64,000 nucleotides of DNA from Turnera subulata (GCA_028386065.3 JAKUCV010006865.1:16319-80318), one strand, 5' to 3'. Positions 1-12,445 are shown, counted from the stretch's first letter. A program made the numbers and translations. The notes: generated by a model from the letters alone, not told the origin.

Positions 1-1897
1 GGAAAGAAGGTGTCCGATGGGGAGCCATTCCATAGGAGTTGCATGGAAGGGCTTCGAATACAAGTCATAAGGAGTGTGCGGATTTTGTCTGGCAGACCGC
101 ATTCAATCAACACCTTCTCAATAAATTCCCATTCAATTCTATCATACGCTTTCTCTAGATCAATCTTCAAGGCCATGAACTTCTTGCTTTTCCTCTTGCC
201 TCTCATTGAGTGAACTATCTCTTGAGCAATAATGATATTTTCCGTAATTTGACGCCCAGCCACAAAGCTACTTTGGTTCTGACTGATAAGCTCAGGCAGG
301 AGGGGTTTAATCAAATTAACCAAGACTTTCGAGAATACTTTATAGCTCACATTACACAAGCTGATGGGCCGAAACTGTTTGATTGTCTCAGGGATGAATA
401 CCTTGGGAATAAGCACAAGAAAGGTCTCATTCACCTTCCTTAAGTCATCCCTTCCTTCAAAAAAGTTTTTAGCAAACTGCACTAAGGAAGGGCCTACGGC
501 TTGCCACTGTGATTGGAAGAAGAGTGCTTGGAAACCATCAGGGCCAGGAGCTTTTGTGGGGGACATCTGCTTGATAGTAGACAGAATGTCATCTTCAGTT
601 ATTCTTCGCTGTAAAAAACTCAATTCATCCACCGACAGGTCATGGAACTTGGTATCTGTGCAAAGGCTCATCCAGGGCAAGACTTCCTTGGTATACAGCT
701 TACTAAAGAAAGAGACAGTATGAGAATGGAGCTCTCAGTCAGTCCATAACCAGTTGCCATTATCATCTTTTAAAGCTTCAATTCGGTTCCTCCGCCTCCG
801 AGCAATAGTGGAGAGGTGGAAAAACTTCGTATTTCTATCCCCCTCAAGCAGCCATTGTAGTCGGGATTTTTGGTGCCATAAGATTTCTTCTTGGGCCAGG
901 GTCTGATGGTATTCAATTAATAACTCGTCCTCTAAATCAGAATGGAACGGATTTGGGTGGACATAAATTGCTCTTTGGATTCCATTTAATCTAGCCAGAA
1001 GTCGCCTCTTCCTGTAGAATATGTTGCCAAAAACATTCCGATTCCATCTTATTAGTGTCTCTTGAAGGTGTTGTAGTGCATCACCTATGTGTATATTCTG
1101 TTGCCACTCATTACGGATTTCCTGTGTAATAGTCTCATGGAGCAACCACGCTGCTTCAAATCTGAATGGTCTGTTCTTAACTGAGCCGCCATTATTTTCT
1201 TTCAGTGAGAGCACAATTGGATGGTGATCAGATTTGACTCTGGGCAGATTCCTGATGACTGCTTCAGGGAACATTAAGCACCATAATGGATTGCATACCA
1301 CCCGATCTAATCTCTCAAAAATTCTTTGAAGGTCTGCTCTTTTAGGGCCTCGCCATGTAAATTTAGGGCCTACAGCCCCCGCATCCTCTAAGTGACAAGC
1401 ATCTAGTCTCTCTTAAAAATTTTGACAGCGAACAACATCTACCGGCAGCCCACCTCTCTTCTCTTCAGTTAACAAAATATCGTTGAAGTCACCCATGACT
1501 GCCCATGGGCCAGAGATCGCTTTGACAAGTCCTCCCAGAATTGATTCTTTAAACTTTCATTTGGGTTGACATATACCAAGGTAAGGAACCAAGTTTTGCC
1601 CGGCTTTATCATTATACTAGCATGAAGATACTGATTCCTGGTACCAAGAACACGGAAGCCGACTATAGTTCTTCTACTCAACACCCAGATTCCACCCGAG
1701 AAGCCTATTGCATCAATGCGGGCTACCCAAATTAACCCCAACCTTTCCACAACAGTGTTAGCAGCTTCTCCACTAATCTTCAGTTCAGAGAGTACCAGCA
1801 GATCAGGATTGTGCAAGCATAATAGATCATCATCTATGCTACGAAACCTTATACTCTTGGCTCCGCGGCAATTCCAGTACAAAATTTTATGAACCAT
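1..1897 (-). pseudogene. LINE ORF2 (endonuclease + reverse transcriptase), broken and cut by the window edge
   Basis: ORF2 starts with an ATG at 1897 and the AP-endonuclease motif YWNCRG, followed by LVLSELK and GFSGGIWVL. The frame is lost around 1495-1469. Endonuclease sequence resumes with FTWRGPKRA and, in the ORF beginning at 1301, with the SDHHPIVL motif. The reverse transcriptase N-terminal part follows (FRFEAAWL, FGNIFYRKRRLLARL, WLLEGDRNTKFFH). From about 730 to 1 the minus strand still reads as reverse transcriptase: KAPGPDGFQALFF, FRPISLCNVSYK, then AGRQITENIIIAQE and KIDLEKAYDRIEW. The catalytic FADD motif would lie beyond position 1. A frameshift near 1495 and a stop near 1413 show it is non-functional. 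Confidence 0.88.
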
Positions 1898-1946
1898 AAA
1901 CTAAAAGGAATTAGAGATATCTCAAGGAGCTACAAAGACAGTAAAA

Positions 1947-3687
1947 TCAGAGATTGGGGCTCTGACCTTTGCTTCTAACAGTAATTTCACTGGGCATTTT
2001 TGGGACCGCTCCCGCCTCATCTTCAATCATCGGTGTTAAGATGGCATCAGGGGGTCTACCAGGTTGTACCACATCGTCGCCCCTACACTTAGACTGCGAG
2101 ACATGCTGTAGAATAGGGGTGGATGTGTCAGGTGGTGTGGCGTTGTCCGCTGGCTTTGGGGTTTGGACACTCATATTTTGTTGGCCTCCGGAAGATTGAT
2201 TGGTGATGTCTTTTAGGGGAGTCTTCGCATGGTCTTGAATTAACAATGCAGCATCCACACTCGGTGGCACTATTTTACTGCTCTTTTGTTGAACTATAGT
2301 CTCCCGGTTATTCACCACAGCAACAGGTTTGTTTTCCTCCACCTTACTAGAAGGACTACTCTTCTTTTGTTTGCTTGCAGTTTGACCCATATTGCTTCTT
2401 CTACTGGTTTCACCCGAGTCGCCCTGATTTCCTTGGGAAATGGACTCATAACTATCTTCAAGATCATTTAGAATATCGAAGCGAGACTTACTCGAGTACA
2501 CAGTAGGACCTGGAGTGGTTGAGGCCTTGGAGAGGGTCTGATGAATACGAGTACTCTCTTTTGGGGTCACAGGGGATTTCTCAGGAGCCACCTCCTGGGT
2601 CGTCTCCATGCTTCGACCCATCTGATTCTGTCTATTGCGGGATCTCTTCTGGATAAGCATCCAATTCCCTCGGGATTCAAATACTTCAGGTCTGGCACAA
2701 GGAGTTGCTGCTCCTGGTCTGAAGCACTGCTGCAAAGGTTGGCGATTAGAAGAGGCATCATTAGCTTCCTCGGAAGTATGATTCCCATTCGGGCACATGT
2801 CTGTCTTGTGTCCATACAAACCACACCCGAAGCACACTAGATGAAGACCGTCGTACTCCACCCGCCAAACTCGCCTCCCAGCTCGAAATTTGGCTAGTAA
2901 GGGTCTTGATAAGTCAACTTCCACACAAATTTTAGCGAATTCAGCCTGCTCCCCAGAAGTTGTAGCTCGATCAACTCGGATAGTTCTTCCAAGTAGGTTG
3001 CCAATCCGCACAAGTGCCGAGTTGTCATAGTATTCCACCCTCAACTGGGGGATATGCACCCACACCGCCACCCGGTCGATTAAGGCTTCATAGGGATCGA
3101 AACCGGGATGCCATTGGCGGACAGTGAGGTAGTGGTCTGCAACCGTCCAGGGCCCCCCAGCTAATACAGTGCTGTAGTCTTCAACGCAGGAGAAGTTGGC
3201 AATGAAGAAATCATTACCATGGCAGCTAGGGTATAAGGCCGCCTCAAGGTCCAAATTGTGTTCAAGCGGTTTTGAAGTAATTTATAGCCTACCTTCTTGC
3301 CTAAGACCTTGAGAATCAAAGCATATCTCCACCTGCTATATAATCTTCATTTTTCAGCAGCCGAGAAGCGGAGGGTTGGACAATCAGGGTCCTCTTCTTC
3401 ATCCTCAGAATCTGAGACAACATCAGGGTAGTCTTGCTCAATCGGTGCATCATGCATCTCAGCATCCGACATTGAAGGTCCAATGAGTAGTTCCCTATAG
3501 GAAATCTTTCTTTTTGGTGCTTCCTTGTCTCCTGCCTCGGGTTGGTTGCTTTCCCCATCAGTGGAGTTCTTGCCTACTGCTCCGGAGCCAAGTCTCACCT
3601 TTTTGTTATTATGGGTGTGGACCTCCTCATCACTTTGGTTACCACCCCGTCTTCATCCATCTGTAAGGGAAGGTCTCCGGTTGACAT
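1947..3687 (-). pseudogene. LINE ORF1 (DUF4283 / CCHC zinc-knuckle protein), broken
   Basis: This is the remnant of the nucleic-acid-binding ORF1 protein. The likely original ATG is at 3687. The first 29 codons or so end in a stop near 3598, and the reading continues in another frame (3598-3347, with the acidic stretch DSEDEEEDPDCP). It shifts again near 3350 and 3250 and then stays open from 3254 to 1947. The long open part holds a DUF4283-type region (GGPWTVADHYLTVRQWHPGF), then a complete zinc knuckle, CFGCGLYGHKTDMC (CX2CX4HX4C), then a Ser/Pro/Lys-rich tail. At least two frameshifts and one stop separate the blocks. The second LINE has the same order with closely similar sequence. Confidence 0.85.
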
Positions 3688-3786
3688 TGTGGAGAGAGCA
3701 CCAGGTGTTTGTGAAAAAACCAAAGAGAAAGCTAATAGTAACAAAGCATAAATGTGGAGAGAAAATCACGCGCCAGTCACGCGCCC

Positions 3787-4672
3787 ATCCAATTCTTCTT
3801 CTCCTTTGCCATTCCGTAATGTTAATCTCCCTTATTCATTCCGGGATATGAAACTTGAGTCAGCAAAATTTAAATCTTAAGACGGCGGATACTATTTTAT
3901 GGCATGGATCTTTGGGAAATCAATAAGCATCAAGGGGAGTGGGAAAAGCTTCAGCTATGGATGAGGCCTCAGGGATGATTTTATGTCAGGACAAAACAAA
4001 AAAAGGAGTTAGAGTTTCCTATTCACTCAAGCATATCCATCCACCATTACACAAAATTAGAAAATCATAGTAATATTAAACCGTAGACCAAGACCAAAGT
4101 AATTAGAGTCAAACCAAATCAAGGTAGCAACCTGCTCCACAACAAAAAAGGGTGTGAACCCAAGTTCCTTCTAATTAACTAGGTTGCTTATTACTGGAAC
4201 CGCACCCCAAGCAATTCTCCAAGTAAAATTTGCTATCTCCGGACTAGTTTCAAACTCCAACGATGATTTCAGAAAGCTGATATGATGTGATTTGGTTGCT
4301 GTTGGGAAATGCTAAGGGATGCTGTGCTCTTTGCATATCCATAATCATCCTAGCTATAGCCAGATTTGGCATATTGTAAAATTCCATTCCTAGAATAATG
4401 CCAAACCGAGCTATTCTTGTCATATAGTATTTCCCAATTACAATCAATTCAATCAACTTCTTGTCAAGTCAAAATAAGTCGAAGGGATCGTTGCTATACA
4501 ACATCACATTGTACGCCCTGTACATTCATTTAGCATAAAACAAAATAAAGAATAAAGATCTAAAATCTAGCTTTTCTACATTAAAACAATTACGTTTATG
4601 GACCATAGTGCTTTAAAATACAAACTTTATTATAAATAGATAAAGATGACAAAAATTTGAAGTCCGATTATT
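3787..4672. other. Intergenic, no gene seen
   Basis: AT-rich sequence between the LINE and the microsatellite. The short open frames have no recognisable protein content. I see no RNA gene or repeat structure. Confidence 0.5.
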
Positions 4673-4673
4673 G

Positions 4674-4757
<84 letters not shown>
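4673..4757. repeat. (TTA)n trinucleotide microsatellite
   Basis: About 28 uninterrupted TTA/ATT units. The array lies roughly 155 bp upstream of the TATA-like box of the first DUF1517 gene, so it sits in that gene's promoter region. Poly-Asn or poly-Ile frames across it are artefacts of the repeat. Confidence 0.97.
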
Positions 4758-4912
4758 ATAAGAGAATGCCAAGAATATAAGAGCGTTTTTACATGAGGAT
4801 TTTGTTTCGGATATTGCTTTGTGAACTTTGAAGAAACTACCATAACCGTTTCCAACTCCAAACTCCAACCCCAACTCCAACCAGGATACCAACACAAATC
4901 CTTTCACTCCCC

Positions 4913-4921
4913 TATATATAT
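4913..4921 (+). promoter_or_regulatory. TATA-like box of first DUF1517 gene
   Basis: TATATATAT after a C-rich run, about 170 bp upstream of the ATG at 5093. The interval is free of introns or other genes and fits a 5' leader. The leader ends in an (AAGC)n run just before the start codon. Assignment is by position and sequence only. Confidence 0.5.
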
Positions 4922-5092
4922 CCTTCATATTGGCACGTCCTCCTACCCGTTTCACAAGCATTAACGTTCAAGAAAGATTATTAATCCTTTCTTTTAAGAG
5001 GAATCAACAAATATCACTAGTCCTAGGCCCTAGCTACATTCTGATCTGTAAAGAAAACACAGACATAAGCAAGCAAGCAAGCAAGGAGGATC

Positions 5093-6872
5093 ATGGCATT
5101 CAAGTTTGCACCAAAACCACCCCGCTGCTTCACTACCCTCGCCCTATTAATTCTCTTGCTTTCTTCAACTTTTTTTCCCTGGGTTTCTCACGCCGCTTCT
5201 GGTGGTTCCATGGGCGGCTCTTCCCGAGGGAGCTCTTCCGGCAGCTCTTCCTACTCTTTCGGTGGCGGCGGTGGCTACTCTTCCAGAGGCTCCTCCTACG
5301 GTAGTGGTTATTCCTCCTCTTCCGGTGGTGGCTATGGCTTTTATAATCCTGGTTACGGCTATGGTTTCTACAATCCTGGTTACGGCTACGGTGGCGACTA
5401 CTACTTCTACGACTATGTAGGAGCACCAGCTAGTAACGATCCACATGGTGATCGTGTGTTCCTAATCGTTACAATTGCCATTCTCTCCCTAATCCTACTT
5501 GCATTCGTAGTATTGATTATCTGGGTTGAATGCGGCTGTAAATGGATTGGCAAGAGAAACTCGGTTATTATGATACAGGTATGCTGATATAATATAATCC
5601 CTCCTCGCTCACTAATTTAACAAATTCCCATTTAATTTTCTCTTATTTTCTTGATATAATTTATGTGACTTGTGTTTCTAATTCTAATTTTATCATCCGT
5701 ACGTCAAGTAGAATAGAACTCTGTTGCTGATTTTGTAATTATATTTTTTTGTCTTTCTTATTGCTGAATTTCCTTATTGGGAATAATTAATGCAACTTAA
5801 GTTTTGCTTCCCATTAGGCTTTACAATGTGCAGATAGAAAAATCTTGATTATTTATTTATTTTTCTTTCTTCCTTTCTTGAAGGTTGGTCTACCGGGCAA
5901 GGCTCGTTCACTTCAGAAACAGCTCAACCAAATTGCGAAAACCACAAACACTTCATCATCGTTGGGATGGCGCCATATTCTAAGAGGTAAAATGTTTTAT
6001 CTTTGAATTATTTACCATATATACTCACCTGCAGCTTTGGGGTTTGTGAACTTTTCACAGATTTTTGACGTTTTCTATTACATTAATTAATATTGCAGCA
6101 ACAACATCTGCACTGCTCCGGAATTCACAACATTTCATCTCTTGCTATTCATTGGTAAGTCATCAAATTAATTTATTATTTTTGATCGTAAAAGGAAGTT
6201 ATTTTCTCTATAAATTAGCTACTCTAGCTTCTTTTCTAAAAGCCTTCTAAGTATTCGTTTTAATGGGCAAAATTCTCCACACAGGTGAAGCACTATTATT
6301 CTACCGATAGTGCAGAAGACAGTTTCCAAGAACTCGCAGCTAAAGAAAGGGCGAAATTTGATATAGAGTCACTTGTGAATGTTAACAATGTGAAGATCCA
6401 GCGAGAAGTTATTCCTCAGGCCAGCAAAGATGGCAAAGATCACATAGTGGTAGGCCAAAAAAAACCAATCTCCTTTGGCTTTGTGTTTCAGTCAGTAATG
6501 TCTTTTAGAATTGTTACATTATGGCACATTTTGTTCTAAGATCTACCAAATTTTGATGATCTTTCCAGGTAACAATTCTTGTGGCTGCTAGTTGTCGATG
6601 CAAAATTCCAAGAATCAAAAGCAAAGATGGCTTGAAGAAAGCCTTGGAATCCCTGGATTCAAACATTAAGTTTCATACCGATCTTTTGGTGAGGAAATTA
6701 ATATTCCCAGAACGGTACTCTTAGTGACTAGCTAACTACATAGTTCTAATCAATTTCGTTTATACTTCTTTTGCAGGGTGTGGAAGTACTCTGGACTCCA
6801 CAGAACGAGGAGGATACCCTGTCCGAGAAGGAATTACACGAAAACTACTCTGCTTTGAAGCCTATTTCATAA
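5093..6872 (+). CDS. DUF1517 family membrane protein, tandem copy 1
   Basis: Six exons: 5093-5578, 5884-5986, 6099-6154, 6285-6449, 6569-6688 and 6777-6872. All introns are GT-AG and phases match, giving 341 aa. Residues 12-33 form a hydrophobic N-terminal segment. Residues 35-113 are Ser/Gly/Tyr-rich, opening with ASGGSMGGSSRGS, close to the ASGGRMGGRSF signature of the family. Residues 122-145 are a clear transmembrane helix. The C-terminal domain contains VGLPGKARSLQKQL, KERAKFDIESL, VTILVAAS and VEVLWTPQNEEDTLSE, which identify DUF1517. The family includes Arabidopsis FLAP1, a chloroplast membrane protein that adjusts photosynthesis in fluctuating light. This copy lacks a long transit peptide, so chloroplast targeting is uncertain and the N-terminus could instead be a secretory signal. 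Its paralogue lies 1.2 kb downstream. Confidence 0.92.
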
Positions 6873-8086
6873 TTTGGTGTCACTACATTGTTCTCAATTA
6901 TAAACCCACAAAAATCCAGGGACTATGCATGCAGTACCACTGTTTCCAGTATATATCCAAAGGCAGAGCAGCAAAAAGTTCCTACAATGCTCTCTCTGTG
7001 TAATCTTGTTTTTTCATTTTCTAGTTGAAGTTGAAACTCTTTGTAGAGTGAAATATCCACTCATTCGGTGCTCAAGCTTCCTCAAATATGTGATATTTGT
7101 ATATCTGATAGTAAAATGGGATGAATTCATAAAATGTGCAAGTTTTTGTGTCCTTCGTTTTCTTTAAAATGACTTTCACTCTTTTTTGATGGAACTTGTT
7201 TGATGGTTCAAATTCTACTCTCTTCCTTTTTTTTTTTTTTTACCAATGGGTCCAATGTTTTCCAAAACTATTTGATCACCCTTTTTAAGGTTGATATTTG
7301 CTGGCCTAGTTTCAGTTCACTTCTAAAAAGGGCTCAATCAAATTTCCCACCTGTAGAATCCGAGGGTACTCTAAATGTAAAGCCACCTGTAAAGAACTTG
7401 CATTTGTAAATGTCAACAGCATTTTTTTATGATAAATGTCAACAAAATTGATAGAGTCAACGAGGAGTTATTCCCCCAACTACCAAAGATGGAAAAATTA
7501 AAATACAGTGGTAAAAGAAAACTGGTTATTCACAATTAATTAGCCCATGTTCTGTGAAGGGAAAACAAAAAATCTATACGGGCCCGCCCAGATTTTGCAA
7601 ATATAGGAGTATGATTTAATTAAGCTTAAGCCAAATTTCACATATCCCCAAATCTTTTATCTTTCTGTTTCAAATTTCATTTGAGGAATTGCTTCCGTAC
7701 GAAGTTTACAATTTTATTTCTTTTTAAGTAAATGCCGGTATCTTTTTTCCGTTCTGGGGGCCAAAAATTAAATTCATATTTTTTCCAAAATTAATTAAAA
7801 CTTTGTTTTATTAGTTATTTTAGTATGTATGGTCATGTGAAAAAAAAAGAAAAGAAAATTATGTTTCATTTATCACCGTGTCTTGGGGTGGTACTCGTGC
7901 CATTCCTAGACAGTTTTTGCTATTTGTTTCATATCACAGACTACTGGGAGGAGAAGTTTCCAGGAAATAAAAAAGGTTCTTTCTCTGTGTATAATCACAT
8001 CTTCTCCGCCAAAATTAAACCCCAGAAAAATATAATAATATCGCCTCTTTTTTTGCGTTTTGGGCCAATTAAGATCACCATCAACC
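6873..8086. other. Spacer between the two DUF1517 genes
   Basis: Holds the 3' UTR of copy 1, AT-rich filler, the exon relic at 7448-7518 and the promoter of copy 2. No other gene is visible; the open frames here have no recognisable protein content. Confidence 0.6.
7448..7518 (+). pseudogene. Relic of DUF1517 exon 4
   Basis: Reading plus-strand frame from about 7460 gives RGVIPPTTKDGKIKIQW, against REVIPQASKDGKDHIVV at the end of exon 4 of copy 1. DNA similarity continues upstream through GATAGAGTCA, with about 30 bases missing in the relic, and downstream a few bases past the exon-intron boundary. No other exons of this third copy are recognisable. It therefore looks like a degraded fragment from the duplication history of the locus. 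Confidence 0.65.
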
Positions 8087-10277
8087 ATGAATCTTTTACT
8101 ACTTTCTTTGCTTCTTCTTTTCTTGTCCCTCACGTACAATATTCCAGGGGTTGTTACCTTTAGAGGGTTAAACGTATCTTGCCCTCCTCCTGTAGGGTCT
8201 TCTCCATCTCCTCTTCCTCCTCCTCCTCCGCGCTTGGATGATGATGTGGGCCACCGTCTTACGGCAGGAGAAAGCCAGGCAGCGCTGCTTACGGTGGGGA
8301 TTATGGTGTTTATCGGCGTCAGTCTCTGCTGTATTTGTGCCCCTCAGCGAAGAACACTTATCATAGTTCAGGTATAAAGTTTCCATTTTTTTTGTTACCC
8401 GAAGTCTTTCTTGACTTGGGGAGTACTAGTTGTACTATTTGGCAAGAGAAATTACTTGAATCTTTCAACGTTATCGGTGGTTATGGCCCAAAAGGAACTG
8501 CCTTCTTTCAATGTTTATACTATTAGTTTTTGAGTGTGGGATTTGCTTCTTTTGGTTTCTGTTAAATTGCTTGAATTAATGTTCCTCGAGAAAAGCGTAA
8601 ATTTGATTGTGTAGAATAGAATGCTGGAATATGGGAAGCGAATATATACTGAGGAACAGTTGGCAAACAAGTGATAAGACTGAATTTGGGAGTAATTAAT
8701 TATTTACAGGTTTTGAGTTGGAAGATATGATATCCCCTGAGTTTGCCCTTGTTGCTTATTGTTGTTGGTGTGTTTGTTGGATTGGTGGTCATGGCTCTAA
8801 TTGGTCGGTCATGGTCACGCTCCACGTTCCAGGGACCTGAGCAAATGACACCTCTTTCGCCTGGCCAAAGAGGGCTACTGCATGCCGTTTTTGGTTGTCA
8901 CCTATTCTCATTGATAATCACCTTTTCCCTTTGTTTTTCAGGTTGGATTATCAGGCAAGGGTGTTTCTCTTCAGAGGCAGGTCAATGAAATTGCCAGAAC
9001 TACAGACACTTCTTCCCCAAAAGGCTGGCAACGTATCCTGACTGGTGGGTGGGTTATTTTGGATTTCTTGCCTTGATGTTCTGACTGTGGTTGATATTAT
9101 GGTACCAGTGAATTGAGTTAAGTCATTAGAATGATTCATCTGCTAAGTTATAGTCTACCCTTCATACTCTTTACTTCCCAAAATTGCAATTACTTTATTG
9201 TGTTGCCAGCAGATGTGATGATTTGTTTCTCATTACTTATGCAGCAACGGCATCCGCATTGTATCTACATCCCAATTACTTGATATCTGGTTATTCATCA
9301 GTAAGTCAACTTTAGTTCCTCTGGCGCTTCTCTGTTTTCATACCCAATTCGATAGAGATTACTAATACAACTAATGTTTGCCTTTTCCCATCTCAGGTTA
9401 GACCAGAATATAGCCTTGCAGGACTTGAAAAGAGCTTTGATGAACTGTTATGTCAAGAAAGAGAGAAATTTGATGTAGAGTCACTAACAAATGCTAAAAA
9501 CGTCCAGACTCAAAGAGCAATTACTTCTCGAGCTGAACTTGGCGGAGGTTACAAAGTGGTAAAGTCATTAATATTTCCTTGCCTCTGTAAGTTCAGATCA
9601 CTTGTTTAGATTTTCGTGTATTAAGGCATACCGTCAGGAACTTATATATGGTGATCCTTTGTGATTTCTTGCAGCAGGAACTATATGCACTGTGTTAGGA
9701 AATTTCTGATTGTTGGTCATCAGAGTCAATGATATAAGCACTTGGAGATTCTTGATTGGCATCGCTAGTCTTGGACTTTAAAGTTCTTGATTGGCATCGC
9801 TAGTCTGTCTATTTGTTTGCATGCTTTTTTAAAATGTTTTTGTATAATGGCTTTCTCATTTTTCAAATGTTCTTTTCAATTGATTCTTGTTCTAGTAATG
9901 CTCCTTCCTTTCAAAAACCGTTCTACTATACTTGTAGAAGTCCTTCAACTTAATATTTCAAAATTAACTCCTTCCACAGGTTACAATATTGGTGGCTGCC
10001 AAAGGTGCATATAACATTCCTGTCATCAGATCCGTTGATGACATCAAAGCTGCCTTGCGGTCTTTGGATATCGCTTCTAGCAAACTTCTGGTAATGATAT
10101 TATAGATCTCTAAATACTACAGTTTGAATCATTAATAATAAGCTGCTTCACTGTAACTATAGTTACTGTCTTTTTGTTCTATAGGCAATGCAGGTTCTTT
10201 GGACTCCACAGAATGAGAATGATACTCTGTCTGAGCAGGCATTACTTCAAAGTTACCCGCATTTGAGGCATATTTGA
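8087..10277 (+). CDS. DUF1517 family membrane protein, tandem copy 2
   Basis: Six exons: 8087-8371, 8942-9044, 9245-9300, 9397-9558, 9980-10090 and 10185-10277. Exon phases are identical to copy 1, giving 269 aa. Residues 1-20 are a Leu-rich signal-like segment, residues 32-50 are Pro-rich (CPPPVGSSPSPLPPPPPRL) and residues 66-84 are a transmembrane helix. The C-terminal DUF1517 domain has VGLSGKGVSLQRQV, EREKFDVESL, VTILVAAKG and MQVLWTPQNENDTLSEQ. The long Gly/Ser/Tyr-rich segment of copy 1 is absent, so only exon 1 has diverged strongly. The start at 8087 is the first ATG after the leader and puts the hydrophobic segment at the N-terminus. Function is unknown beyond family membership. Confidence 0.9.
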
Positions 10278-12445
10278 TGACCTGACAATGATATCAGGAT
10301 GACAATAGGAAAATATCTTCAACTTTCTAGGGCGACGGTATGAATAGGAATATACCTTCATTATTGGAATTCTGCTCTAACAATATATATTGTGGTAAAC
10401 AATGGCATTTATCCATGTTCCCACGAAATCCAGGGAATCTTTTTCAATGATTGTACCCAAAAAAGAAAAAGATATGGTACTTACCGGTCTGAACATTATC
10501 AGTTTTTGCTCTGTAGGAATGATTGATTGTAAACGAGAAAATTTTGGTCAAAACATAGTTGCGCAATTGAGTTTACTTTCTACTGTTTTTTTTTTCTTTT
10601 TTAGAAAATGACTTTTCAGTGTTGACTTAGTGCTTGGGTGAAGAGGCTTTCCTGCAAACAAATTGTTTTGCAATCTCAATCTGGGTGAGAAAAGAAACAC
10701 AATAACAAATAACAATGAAATTTAACATAAGTCTAGAATGAAGGGAACCAGCCTCCTATCACAATTAAATAAGCATCTAATTCTTATTTTTGGAATATAT
10801 CACGACGACTTAACATCCAAGTCATGGGACGCTATGTCATTTGATTTTAGGCTGAAGGGATTCTCAAATCCACGATCAGGCTTGATATCAAATTTTAATA
10901 TTTTTCCAATTATTGATAATATATCTATGTCCATACAAAAATGAAATAGAAACGGAATCCTAATCATTTTGTTGTTTGGTATCACATGGAATCGGAATAG
11001 AGACGGAATTTGAATAATTTTATTATTTGGTTGACAATAATTTAAGACATAAATACTAGAGTGACAATAATCTAAGACATAAATTCTAAAGCGAAGTTGT
11101 TTATGATGAAACAAAATAGAATAGGATTTTCATTCCTATTCCCATTCCCATTAGCCCCGTCTCCTTGAACTTTTGTGCTTTATCATTTTAGTCCTAAGAA
11201 AATTTGAATGTAGCAAATTTGCCCTCGATTTTGGTGCTCAAGTGAGAATTTATTTTATGTTGCATTGGGATAAAACGGCCACTAACTCAAAATTTTTAAG
11301 AGAATTACCTTACATGCATGCATTTTGTACACACAGTTGGCAAAACTTTAATGAGGTAAGTTATTTTTTATAAACTTCAATTATCTTGATTTTCTAAAAT
11401 TCTATTTTTTCTATTTTCTTGTGCTGTTGTTAGTTTTTGGAGTTCTTTATGGACAAGCTGAGGTCGATAGAGAATAGCAATGGTTTGGATTTTATTGGTA
11501 ATAGTAATCGAGTGGAATAGTATGCCTATATTCGCCTTCTCTCTTCGTTTTTTTTTCGGCTTCTAATTGCTCTTCGTTTTTTTTTTCCGCTTCTAATTGT
11601 TGTTTCCTTAATGATGCCACTGTTTTTGTTTTTGCTTTTTTTGGCTTTTGAGCTGATATAATTTTTTACATGAAAGATTAGATGAGTGGTCGAAAAGCAT
11701 CCTTATTATCAAAAGGGAGGGAATGCATGAGGAAGAATATGAAATGATGGAAGAACAAGGTAGGTAGACCTTATTTGATATTTTCCAGTATTAATATTCA
11801 TTCTAAAGATTGATGAAAAGAGATACCACAACTAATTCATGATCTATATTAGTTAAATTGTTATTGGAGATTTCGTTTAGTTTTTAAATGCTTAAGCATT
11901 GTTGAATACTTATTTAGGTTAGAAATATAAGACAGTAGTAAAAAATCACAATCATCAAACCCTACACGGACACAAAAGGTCGCTATCAAACCAGCTTGGC
12001 CAGTCTGGTTTGATTGTCACCGAAACATAATTATTGATACTTGGTTCATATAAAAATGGAATAAAATAAATTAATCATATGGTCATTAATTAATTCATCA
12101 TAAGATTAGATTTTAGTTTCTTTTGTAATATTTTAGCCCATGTTTGATTTTATCTTCTAATTTATTTGAACAAAGGTTGGATGGATTTTTGTGTACACCA
12201 AATTTTGGAATATATTTTTATTCAAATTGCCTTATACTCAAAGCAATAGAGTTTTAATTTTTAACTTTAGACCCAACATGAAAGTTGTAAGTATTCATTC
12301 AGCAAAGTGCGCCTTACTAGGGGTGAAACATGAAAATATGTAATTGATCATATAACACCATTGTATGATAATTCTTTTATCACTAGTACATTGTATTTTT
12401 TTAATACAAAACTAATACATTGTATTATTGTATATGACTTAGAAA
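10278..12445. other. Intergenic; possible MITE remnant
   Basis: AT-rich, with no supported gene. Around 10980-11010 a GGAATCGGAATAG motif faces ATTCCTATTCCCATTCC near 11130-11150, like eroded inverted repeats of a small hAT-type MITE. I could not fix its ends. The rest shows nothing recognisable. Confidence 0.35.

Larger units (their letters stand above)
1..3786 (-). mobile_element. L1-type LINE retrotransposon, decayed, 3' part outside window
   Basis: A non-LTR retrotransposon lies on the minus strand. From its 5' end near 3786 it has ORF1 (DUF4283-like region plus zinc knuckle) and then ORF2 (endonuclease, then reverse transcriptase). The reverse transcriptase runs off the left edge, so the 3' tail and target duplication cannot be seen. 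The 5' end is placed at a GCGCGTGAC..GCGCGTG motif, shared with the second LINE in this window (50385-55904). Both ORFs have several frameshifts and stops, so this copy is dead. The domain order and sequence assignment are clear; the exact 5' boundary is inferred. Confidence 0.9.

Noticed and set aside
4613..4961. Open frames of about 95 aa with poly-Asn or poly-Ile on the minus strand
   Set aside because: They are translations of the (TTA)n microsatellite.
5133..5446. Long minus-strand frames opposite DUF1517 exon 1
   Set aside because: Shadows of the Gly/Ser/Tyr-rich coding repeat; low complexity and no homology.
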